9,369 bases of DNA from Anaerolineaceae bacterium. Its GTDB lineage: Bacteria; Chloroflexota; Anaerolineae; JAAYZQ01. How positions within the stretch are numbered: the first letter of the stretch is position 1; every line of letters starts with the position of its first letter. The stretch is taken from the NCBI GenBank assembly GCA_012514775.1, contig JAAYZQ010000317.1, forward strand, positions 1-9,369, written 5' to 3'. The notes beneath the pieces were generated by a model. The model had not been told where the DNA came from. It worked only from the letters and a program-made list of their open reading frames with translations, and did no database searches. Positions 1-4,575 of this stretch are shown piece by piece. A program made the translations under genes and the position numbers.

Positions 1-270
1 CACACCGACGAAGAGTTGAACGGCTGGACCCGGTGGACGGGCAACCCGAGCAGCCCTTACCTGGGCTGTGAGGCCGGTGAGGGCTGCTACTACGATGCTC
101 CCGGCCGGCACATCGTGGGCCCGGATGGCAGCGAATGGCCGGAATCTCCCTACATGCAGTACAAGGTGATCATCCAGGACACTTCGCGCCTTACGGCCGT
201 CAGTCAGGTCACGATCCATTACCAGGGCATAGGGCTCGTCTATCTGCCCATGATCCTCCGCAACCCATAG
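1..270 (+). CDS. Probable secreted or cell-surface protein, C-terminal fragment
   Basis: The frame is open from the first base and ends at TAG 268-270, leaving 89 visible residues; the start lies outside the window. The fragment is rich in Gly, Pro, Tyr and Trp, and its two cysteines (GCEAGEGCYY) could form a disulfide. This composition fits an extracellular domain. It ends in LVYLPMILRNP. From general knowledge, many exported proteins of Chloroflexota end in a similar hydrophobic-basic YLPxxxR tail, but I know of no proven sorting function. No enzymatic domain is recognisable. A TTG at position 16 could be read as a start, but it has no ribosome binding site and the frame is already open before it, so the gene is called partial. 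A terminator-like hairpin follows 26 bases after the stop. That it is a real coding end is fairly sure; its function is unknown. Confidence 0.7.
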   Translation, partial: HTDEELNGWTRWTGNPSSPYLGCEAGEGCYYDAPGRHIVGPDGSEWPESPYMQYKVIIQDTSRLTAVSQVTIHYQGIGLVYLPMILRNP

Positions 271-296
271 CCCGCACCGCCCTTGCGCACACCCCT

Positions 297-328
297 CGCC
301 GGGCGCCGCCGAACCGCGGCGCCCGGCG
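297..328 (+). terminator. GC-rich terminator-like hairpin after the surface protein gene
   Basis: A perfect 13-bp inverted repeat, CGCCGGGCGCCGC (297-309) and GCGGCGCCCGGCG (316-328), encloses a 6-base loop. It starts 26 bases after the upstream stop codon. Only ATTT follows, so the U tract is weak. It sits immediately before the putative cooC promoter, which fits a role in separating the two transcription units. Confidence 0.6.
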
Positions 329-330
329 AT

Positions 331-359
331 TTGCGCCCCGGGCCGTTCCCTGGTAAACT
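331..359 (+). promoter_or_regulatory. Possible extended -10 promoter of cooC
   Basis: TTGCGC (331-336) is separated by 17 bases from TAAACT (354-359). The -10 is preceded by TGG, which makes an extended -10 element (TGn). The predicted start of transcription is near 366, about 37 bases before the cooC ATG. Hexamer matches are only moderate, so this is a candidate. Confidence 0.35.
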
Positions 360-402
360 AGGCCCAGACGAAAGTATTCCCTCAAACCCAGACGGAGGAA
401 CC

Positions 403-1176
403 ATGGTTAAGCTGGCAATCACCGGCAAGGGCGGGGTGGGCAAGACGACGCTTGCAGCGCTCCTGGCCCACGTCTTTGCCGAACGGGGTCACCAGGTGCT
501 GGCCATCGACGCCGATCCGGCGACGGGGTTGGCCGCGGCGTGCGGCGTGCCGCCCGAAGAGGCGGAGGCCATCACGCCCGTGGCCGATATGGAGGACCTG
601 ATCTACGAGCGGACCGGGGCGCGCAAGGGCGAGATCGGCGGCTTTTTCAAGCTCAACCCCCGCGTGGACGACATCCCCGAGCGCTTTGCCCTGGCGCGCG
701 ACGGGATCCGCATCCTGACCATGGGCACGGTCAAGACCGGCGGCACCGGCTGCCTGTGCCCCGAGAACGCTCTCCTGCGCAGCCTGGTCACCCACCTGCT
801 GCTCCGCCGCGACGAGGTGCTCATCATGGACATGGAGGCGGGCGTCGAGCACCTGGGCCGTGGCACCGCCGGCGCCGTCGATGCTCTCATCGTCGTCGTG
901 GAGCCGGGCCGGCGCAGCATCCAGACCGCCCACACCATCCGCACCCTGGCCGACGACCTGGGCATCAAGCAGTTGTACGTGGTCGGCAACAAGGTGCGGA
1001 CCCCGTCCGACGAGGCGTTCATCGCCGAGCAGCTTCCGGAGTTCGAGGTGCTGGCTTTTCTGCCCGCCGACGGCCAGGCCATTGAATCCGACCGGCAGGG
1101 CGTGGCGGTCTTTGAAGTCGCGCCAGAACTGGTGAAACAGGCTCGTTCCATTGTTGACCGTTTGACGTCTCTGTGA
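403..1176 (+). CDS. cooC: CooC-type MinD/ArsA-like ATPase (CO dehydrogenase maturation factor)
   Basis: This encodes 257 residues, normal length for CooC, the cytoplasmic P-loop ATPase that drives nickel insertion into the C-cluster of Ni-Fe CO dehydrogenase. It has the deviant Walker A of the MinD/ArsA class (GKGGVGKTT, residues 8-16), DADP at 36-39, the CxC pair Cys117/Cys119 that binds metal across the CooC dimer, and the Walker A'-like MDMEAG (142-147). The run GVEHLGRGTAG, VVVEPGRRSIQTA and VGNKVR is highly typical of the family. ATG 403 is chosen because GGAGG lies 6 bases upstream and the P-loop then begins at the usual place; an earlier ATG at 283 would add 40 non-conserved residues. 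A KaiC-like ATPase gene follows 53 bases later. No CO dehydrogenase gene is in view, so the actual client could be a distant cooS or another nickel enzyme. The family call is very secure; the client is unknown. Confidence 0.93.
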   Translation: MVKLAITGKGGVGKTTLAALLAHVFAERGHQVLAIDADPATGLAAACGVPPEEAEAITPVADMEDLIYERTGARKGEIGGFFKLNPRVDDIPERFALARDGIRILTMGTVKTGGTGCLCPENALLRSLVTHLLLRRDEVLIMDMEAGVEHLGRGTAGAVDALIVVVEPGRRSIQTAHTIRTLADDLGIKQLYVVGNKVRTPSDEAFIAEQLPEFEVLAFLPADGQAIESDRQGVAVFEVAPELVKQARSIVDRLTSL

Positions 1177-1182
1177 GATAAT
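1154..1182 (+). promoter_or_regulatory. Sigma70-type promoter for the KaiC-like gene, inside the end of cooC
   Basis: TTGACC (1154-1159), a 17-base spacer and GATAAT (1177-1182) match the consensus at 5 of 6 positions in each box. The -35 lies within the cooC reading frame and the -10 begins one base after its stop codon. Transcription would start near 1189, giving a leader of about 40 bases. A small inverted repeat, GTCTCT (1167-1172) with AGAGAC (1183-1188), overlaps the -10 and could be an operator or chance. Confidence 0.5.
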
Positions 1183-1229
1183 AGAGACCGGACAGAACCA
1201 AACCGGAGCCGCCTTGGGAGGAGGGAAAT

Positions 1230-1967
1230 ATGGCTGAACTCGCACGGGCATCGATGGGCATTCAGGGGCTGGATGAGATGCTCCAAGGAGGCTTGATCGC
1301 CAGCTCCATCGCCTTGATACAGGGGGCGCCGGGAACGGGCAAGACGACCTTTGGCATGCAGTTCCTGCACGAAGGGGTCAAGGCCCACAACGAGGCGGGA
1401 CTCCTGGTCACCTTTGAACAATTCCCCCACACCCTCTATCGCGACGCCCTGGCCCACGGCTGGAACCTGCGCGAGATGGAGCAGGCGGGCATGCTCCGCG
1501 TGGTCTTTACCTCGCCCCAGGTCTTTTTGACAAGCCTCCAATCACCCATCAGCCCCATCAACAGCGCCATCCGCGACATGGGCGTCAAGCGAGCGGTCAT
1601 CGACAGCGTCACCCAGTTCCAGACGCTGACCCGCGATCCGGTGGAGCTGCGCACCTACTATAACCATCTCATCAACGGGCTGCGCCGCGAAGGCATCACG
1701 TCGCTCCTCCTCAGCGAGGATAGCGGGCCGGATTTTGTGCGGGGCGACAGGGGGCGCCTGGCGTTCGTGGTAGATTCCGTGATCTTGCTTCGTTACGTGG
1801 AGATTGACAGCGTGATACAGCGCGCCGTGGCCGTGCTCAAGACGCGGGGCAGCGATCACGACAGCAACATTCGCCGCTTCGAGATCAAGCGGGGAGGCGT
1901 CTCGGTCCACGAGCCCTTCCGCGATCGAGAGGGGTTGCTCAGCGGCATCTCCCGGCGCACGTCATAG
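1230..1967 (+). CDS. KaiC/RAD55-like single-domain RecA-fold ATPase
   Basis: This encodes 245 residues, the size of a one-domain KaiC/RAD55-like protein (two-domain KaiC is about twice as long). It opens with the family entry ...GIQGLDEMLQGGL, followed by Walker A GAPGTGKTT (32-40), Walker B AVIDSV (122-127, Asp125), and a C-terminal KTRGSDHDSNIRRFEIKRGG stretch that resembles the KxRGSxHxxxxRxFEI signature of KaiC domains. Where KaiC carries a catalytic Glu-Glu pair, this protein has TFEQ (61-64), so the second Glu is Gln. No kinase, receiver or DNA-binding domain is fused. ATG 1230 has an excellent GGAGGAGGG ribosome binding site. It follows cooC by 53 bases with its own promoter and can also be cotranscribed. 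Its last 14 bases lie in a 95-bp tandem duplication. It is probably a cytoplasmic signalling or regulatory ATPase; the partner is not known. Confidence 0.88.
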   Translation: MAELARASMGIQGLDEMLQGGLIASSIALIQGAPGTGKTTFGMQFLHEGVKAHNEAGLLVTFEQFPHTLYRDALAHGWNLREMEQAGMLRVVFTSPQVFLTSLQSPISPINSAIRDMGVKRAVIDSVTQFQTLTRDPVELRTYYNHLINGLRREGITSLLLSEDSGPDFVRGDRGRLAFVVDSVILLRYVEIDSVIQRAVAVLKTRGSDHDSNIRRFEIKRGGVSVHEPFRDREGLLSGISRRTS

Positions 1968-2143
1968 GCGCCGGAGAAGACACCGATTCTCGTTCGTAGT
2001 AACGACTTCAGTCATTTTTGGACGGCTAAAGCCGTTACTACGAACCCTGGCGCACGTCATAGGCGCCGGAGAAGACACCGATTCTCGTTCGTAGTAACGA
2101 CTTCAGTCGTTTTTGGACGGCTAAAGCCGTTACTACGAACCCT
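1954..2143. repeat. 95-bp tandem duplication overlapping the 3' end of the KaiC-like gene
   Basis: Bases 1954-2048 and 2049-2143 are the same 95-bp sequence head to tail, with one difference (A2014 against G2109). The first copy includes the last 14 bases of the KaiC-like gene, with its stop; the second copy repeats this gene end outside any reading frame. Each copy carries one dispersed hairpin repeat. Near-identity suggests the duplication is recent. Confidence 0.95.
1973..2048. repeat. Dispersed hairpin repeat, copy 1 (right end cut by the duplication junction)
   Basis: This matches copy 2 from GGAGAAGA to ACCCT but lacks the final TCCGAC, because the tandem duplication joins here. The core (1993-2044) is a near-perfect 52-base inverted repeat: TTCGTAGTAACG at the left and CGTTACTACGAA at the right. 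The core starts 26 bases after the stop codon of the KaiC-like gene, so it may act as its terminator or 3'-end stabiliser. Confidence 0.8.
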
Positions 2144-2150
2144 GTCCGAC
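2068..2150. repeat. Dispersed hairpin repeat, copy 2 (full length)
   Basis: This is an 83-bp unit from GGAGAAGA to GTCCGAC. It aligns without gaps to copy 3 at 4487-4569, with 73 of 83 bases identical by my count. The core (2088-2139) can fold as one long hairpin. It can also fold as two short ones: AACGACT-TC-AGTCGTT (2096-2111) and GACGGCT-AA-AGCCGTT (2116-2131). The core ends 28 bases downstream of the YtxH-family gene's stop on the minus strand. It carries no open reading frame and no transposase. Confidence 0.85.
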
Positions 2151-2167
2151 ACAGAATTGAGGGGCGG

Positions 2168-2539
2168 CTAGAGGGCTATCTCCTGGTCGCCCTGTTCTTT
2201 TTCGAGCTGGTTCAGAAGCTCCTCGCGCCGCTTGGCCGCCACCGACTTGCCCTCGTCGACGGCCTGCTTGACCTTTGTCTGGATCGAGCCGGCCCGATCC
2301 TTGGCCTGGGACTGGATCTCCTCGGCCTTTTCCTTGGCCTGGATCTGCAGATCTTCGGCCTTGCGGCGCGCCTCGACGCTCAAATCCTCGGCTCGATGCC
2401 CCAGCTCGACGCCCTTCTCCCGGATGAGGGTTCGCGTCTCTTCCCCCGACTGGGGAGCAAGGAGCAACGCCGCGGCGGCACCCACGAGGGCTCCCACCAG
2501 GAAGCCGGCCATGAACTCGCCTCCATACGATTTTTCCAT
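2168..2539 (-). CDS. YtxH-family small membrane-anchored protein with 11-residue repeats
   Basis: This encodes 123 residues. A glycine- and alanine-rich membrane segment (about 9-28) is followed by the family signature LLLAPQSGEETR (26-37). A long charged helix comes next, with visible 11-residue repeats at 50-60, 61-71, 72-82 and 83-93 (AEDLSVEARRK, AEDLQIQAKEK, AEEIQSQAKDR and a weaker fourth). YtxH proteins of Firmicutes are associated with general stress; their molecular role is unclear. ATG 2539 is chosen because AGAAAGGA lies just upstream and the membrane segment then starts near the N terminus; a frame extension to 2707 would overlap the upstream gene. It follows the two-TM gene by 73 bases on the same strand, so the two are probably cotranscribed. 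The long helix is expected in the cytoplasm next to the inner face of the membrane. Confidence 0.85.
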   Translation of the reverse strand: MEKSYGGEFMAGFLVGALVGAAAALLLAPQSGEETRTLIREKGVELGHRAEDLSVEARRKAEDLQIQAKEKAEEIQSQAKDRAGSIQTKVKQAVDEGKSVAAKRREELLNQLEKEQGDQEIAL

Positions 2540-2586
2540 TTGAAGATCCTTTCTGTTGGTGATTGTTGAACGCCCGCCCGGGGATG

Positions 2587-2604
2587 CCGCTCCCCCGCGA
2601 GCGG
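2587..2604 (-). terminator. Small intergenic hairpin between the two membrane-protein genes
   Basis: CCGCTC (2587-2592) and GAGCGG (2599-2604) form a 6-bp stem with a 6-base loop in the 73-base gap. It has no U tract and is weak. It may attenuate transcription or be an RNA processing site between the two genes, or it may be chance in GC-rich DNA. Confidence 0.2.
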
Positions 2605-2612
2605 AATCGTGG

Positions 2613-3083
2613 CTAGCGACGCTCCCTTCGGCCCCGGCCCGAGCCCCGGGCGACGGACAGCAGCCGGAAGGCATGGGCAACACCCGTCGCCACGCTGGCC
2701 GCGCCAATCATGGGCTTGACCACGGAATCGCTGACAAAGCTAGTGGTGCCGCGCACCGTGCTGGCCGTCTGGTTCGCCGACTCCAGGATGGGCTTGATCT
2801 CGTCGCGCAGGAGGGCGATGAGGCTCTGGAGCTGAAAGATCAAGATTACCAGGAACAGGCCGATGACGACCGTCACGAGGGCGAGGGCAATGATAAAGAT
2901 GTCGCGCAGGACGGCGGTAAATTCCGGGTTGGAGGCCATGCCATAGATGGCGAGGCCAATCAGGGCCAGAAGGATGAGGATTCCGACAACGATGGCAATA
3001 TTCCGGCCGGTGTTGCTTTTTTTCGGTTGTTCAATTGTTCTCAGGGGATCCGCCGTTGGAGTCAGTTCGTAGTCGTCTTCCAT
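2613..3083 (-). CDS. Two-TM membrane protein, YtxG/DUF948-like in context
   Basis: This encodes 156 residues. An acidic N terminus (MEDDYELTP) leads to a first membrane segment at about 29-49, a short loop, a second segment at about 62-84, and then an amphipathic stretch starting RDEIKPILESANQTAS (93-108). The tail is very basic (GSGRGRRERR). I cannot assign a named family with certainty. The pattern of membrane anchor plus 'Q-L-x-x-L-I-x-x-L-R-D-E-I-x-P' helix recalls DUF948/YtxG proteins, and the YtxH-family gene directly downstream strengthens that, since ytxG and ytxH are neighbours in Bacillus subtilis. ATG 3083 has AGGAG 9 bases upstream and a strong promoter (3129-3157). It is probably a membrane-linked stress or envelope protein; no catalytic residues are visible. 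Confidence 0.75.
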   Translation of the reverse strand: MEDDYELTPTADPLRTIEQPKKSNTGRNIAIVVGILILLALIGLAIYGMASNPEFTAVLRDIFIIALALVTVVIGLFLVILIFQLQSLIALLRDEIKPILESANQTASTVRGTTSFVSDSVVKPMIGAASVATGVAHAFRLLSVARGSGRGRRERR

Positions 3084-3128
3084 ACTCGCTCGCTCCTGTC
3101 GTCGTGGTATCCAGTTTGAACGAAAACA

Positions 3129-3157
3129 ATTATAGCATATGTTGCCGGGTTGGTCAA
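3129..3157 (-). promoter_or_regulatory. Strong sigma70-type promoter for the two-TM/YtxH operon
   Basis: Read on the minus strand, TTGACC (3157-3152) is followed by 17 bases and a perfect TATAAT (3134-3129). Transcription would start near 3122, giving a leader of about 39 bases. It is back to back with the trmI promoter; the two -35 boxes are only 14 bases apart. Confidence 0.65.
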
Positions 3158-3171
3158 AGAGAAAGCGGCAG

Positions 3172-3200
3172 TTGCAGGTCGGGGAGGGAACGGCTATAAT
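3172..3200 (+). promoter_or_regulatory. Sigma70-type promoter for trmI
   Basis: A perfect TATAAT (3195-3200) is preceded by 17 bases and TTGCAG (3172-3177), a weak -35. Predicted transcription start is near 3207, giving a leader of about 29 bases before the trmI ATG. Confidence 0.5.
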
Positions 3201-3235
3201 TCGTCGACCGGCCAGATGGTGAGGGGGAGATCCAG

Positions 3236-4132
3236 ATGAGAGCAGCTCAAGAAAACGACCTGGTATTGATCATCGGCCAGGACCGGAAGCAGTTCGTCGT
3301 GCGCCTGAAGGCGGGCGGGCAGCTCCAGACCCACCGGGGCGTCGTGGCCCACGATGACCTGTTGGGGCAGTCCGTGGGGCGCGAAGTGCGCTCGCACATG
3401 GGCTACCCTTTTGTCGTCCTGGAGCCCAGCACCTTTGACCTCGTCCAGGAGCTCAAGCGCACGACGCAGATCATGTTTCCCAAGGACATTGCCTACGTCC
3501 TCATGAAGCTCAACGTCATGCCCGGCAGCCGCGTCGTGGAGGCGGGCACGGGCAGCGGTGGCCTGGCCCTGGCCCTGGCCCGGGCCGTCGGGCCCGATGG
3601 CCGGCTCTACTCCTACGAGGCCCGCGCCGACATCCTGCGGCTGGCTGAAAAGAACCTGGAGGCCCTGGGGCTGGCGTCCAACGTGGAATTCAAGCTGCGG
3701 GACATTGGCGAGGGCCTGGACGAGCAAGACGTCGACGCCCTGTTCCTCGATCTGCGGCAGCCCTCCGACTATCTGGAACAGGCCGCGGCCGCCCTGAAGG
3801 ATGGCGGCTTTTTCGGCGCCATCCTGCCCACCACCAACCAGGTGGCCGAGCTGATCTATGCCCTGGAAGCGACCCGCACCTTTGCCCACATCGAGGTAGA
3901 AGAGATCCTGGTGCGCCCCTACAAGGCCGTGCCCGGGCGGCTGCGGCCCGCCGACCGCATGATCGCCCACACCGGCTACCTCGTCTTTGCCCGCAAGGTC
4001 AGCCGCGAGGTCGCCCAGGGCACCTATTGGGCCGACCGCCGCCGGCTCAAGTACGAGGAGACGCAGCGCAGCATCGAGGCACAGGCAGACGCCGGGGAAG
4101 AAGGGGCAGCAGAGGGGGAAGGGGACCCATAA
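3236..4132 (+). CDS. trmI: tRNA (adenine58-N1)-methyltransferase, TrmI/GCD14 family
   Basis: This encodes 298 residues, a little longer than typical bacterial TrmI. The enzyme uses S-adenosylmethionine to methylate N1 of A58 in the T-loop of tRNAs. The N-terminal half is a small beta-rich domain ending in the MFPKD motif (80-84). The Rossmann methyltransferase fold follows: motif I VVEAGTGSGGL (100-110), the acidic residue for the SAM ribose in YSYEAR (Glu128), and motif IV at LFLDLRQPSDYL (169-180), which is DLPEPW-like in many relatives. The family-typical RPADRMIAHTGYLVFARK is at 237-254. The last 18 residues are an acidic, Gly/Glu-rich tail without obvious fold. ATG 3236 has a GAGGGGGAG ribosome binding site. 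It stands alone, transcribed divergently from the two-TM gene and ending at a hairpin shared with the PspC-domain gene. Confidence 0.92.
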   Translation: MRAAQENDLVLIIGQDRKQFVVRLKAGGQLQTHRGVVAHDDLLGQSVGREVRSHMGYPFVVLEPSTFDLVQELKRTTQIMFPKDIAYVLMKLNVMPGSRVVEAGTGSGGLALALARAVGPDGRLYSYEARADILRLAEKNLEALGLASNVEFKLRDIGEGLDEQDVDALFLDLRQPSDYLEQAAAALKDGGFFGAILPTTNQVAELIYALEATRTFAHIEVEEILVRPYKAVPGRLRPADRMIAHTGYLVFARKVSREVAQGTYWADRRRLKYEETQRSIEAQADAGEEGAAEGEGDP

Positions 4133-4137
4133 GCCGA

Positions 4138-4167
4138 GACCTCCGATGTCCGGAGACATCGGAGGTC
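4138..4167. terminator. Bidirectional terminator hairpin between trmI and the PspC gene
   Basis: A perfect 13-bp stem, GACCTCCGATGTC (4138-4150) and GACATCGGAGGTC (4155-4167), has the 4-base loop CGGA. It begins 5 bases after the trmI stop and ends 11 bases from the stop of the convergent PspC-domain gene. No long T run follows on either side, so termination efficiency is uncertain, but position and perfection are convincing. Confidence 0.75.
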
Positions 4168-4178
4168 GTGTTCTCAGG

Positions 4179-4373
4179 CTAGCGGCGCCCTTCCAGCGGC
4201 ATGATGAGCCACAGGATGATGTAGGGCACCAGGCCCGGGAGCCCTCCCGGGAGCAACAGGATAAAGAACAGGAGCCGAAACCAGAAAGGGTTCAGCCCAA
4301 AGAATTCGCCCAGGCCGCCGCACACGCCGGCGACCCAACGATCCCTCCGCGAACGTCGCAATTGCTTGTCCAT
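4179..4373 (-). CDS. Small PspC-domain membrane protein
   Basis: This encodes 64 residues, essentially just one PspC domain. A basic N terminus (MDKQLRRSRRDR) precedes the hallmark VAGVCGGLGEFFGLNP (14-29). Two hydrophobic stretches follow (about 32-42 and 46-59), ending in the typical ILWLIMPL. In enterobacteria PspC senses envelope stress and relays it in the phage-shock response; short stand-alone PspC-domain proteins are common elsewhere and their role is less clear. ATG 4373 has GGAGG with good spacing, and longer upstream frames lack homology. The gene lies downstream of the SH3b gene on the same strand but is separated by 202 bases with a hairpin repeat, so it probably has its own promoter; I could not find a convincing one. 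Confidence 0.9.
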   Translation of the reverse strand: MDKQLRRSRRDRWVAGVCGGLGEFFGLNPFWFRLLFFILLLPGGLPGLVPYIILWLIMPLEGRR

Positions 4374-4449
4374 GATCTGCACCTCCTCTGACAGGCACGA
4401 ACTCTTTCCACCTTCTGTACGCAGCCTGCCAGAATAGGTTGCACGCTGC

Positions 4450-4488
4450 GGCAGGGCCTGCCCGGTAACGGTGCCAACAGGCTGTTGG
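4450..4488. promoter_or_regulatory. Two short perfect palindromes upstream of the PspC gene
   Basis: GGCAGG-G-CCTGCC (4450-4462) and CCAACAG-G-CTGTTGG (4474-4488) are odd palindromes with a one-base centre. Their centres (4456 and 4481) are 25 bases apart, and they lie 77-115 bases before the PspC start. They could be operator sites or small hairpins. The second overlaps the left edge of the dispersed repeat by two bases. Confidence 0.25.
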
Positions 4489-4569
4489 AGAAGAGAACGA
4501 TTCTCGCTCGTAGTAACGACTTCAGTCGTTTTCGAACGGCCAAAGCCGTTGCTGCGGACCCTCTCCGAC
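4487..4569. repeat. Dispersed hairpin repeat, copy 3
   Basis: This is 83 bp, colinear with copy 2 (2068-2150), with about 10 substitutions and no gaps. Short hairpins lie at 4515-4530 (perfect) and 4535-4550, separated by TTCG. In the long-hairpin fold this TTCG becomes a UUCG tetraloop at the tip. Three A-to-G changes in the right arm leave U-G pairs in plus-strand RNA. The hairpin base is 18 bases downstream of the SH3b gene's stop, so it may terminate the NIF3-polX-SH3b transcript. Confidence 0.85.
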
Positions 4570-4575
4570 CACCTG

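Noticed and set aside
16..270. Complete small gene starting at TTG 16
   Set aside because: The frame is open to the window edge and TTG 16 has no ribosome binding site, so it is read as the 3' end of a longer gene.
382..1251. Minus-strand open frame opposite cooC
   Set aside because: It is the shadow of a highly conserved cooC on the plus strand; its translation has no family features and no ribosome binding site.
1954..2143. CRISPR-like direct repeats
   Set aside because: There are only two units of 95 bp with no spacers between them and no cas genes; this is a tandem duplication.
1973..2150. Insertion sequence or transposon
   Set aside because: There is no transposase frame, no clear target-site duplication and no long terminal inverted repeats outside the hairpin core. 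A non-coding repeat fits better.
2540..2707. Upstream extension of the YtxH-family gene to an ATG at 2707
   Set aside because: It would add 56 Arg/Gly/Ser-rich residues, overlap the two-TM gene, and ignore the good ribosome binding site before the ATG at 2539.
3194..4159. Minus-strand open frame opposite trmI
   Set aside because: It has low-complexity Gly/Leu/Gln composition and is antisense to trmI, which has all its family motifs.
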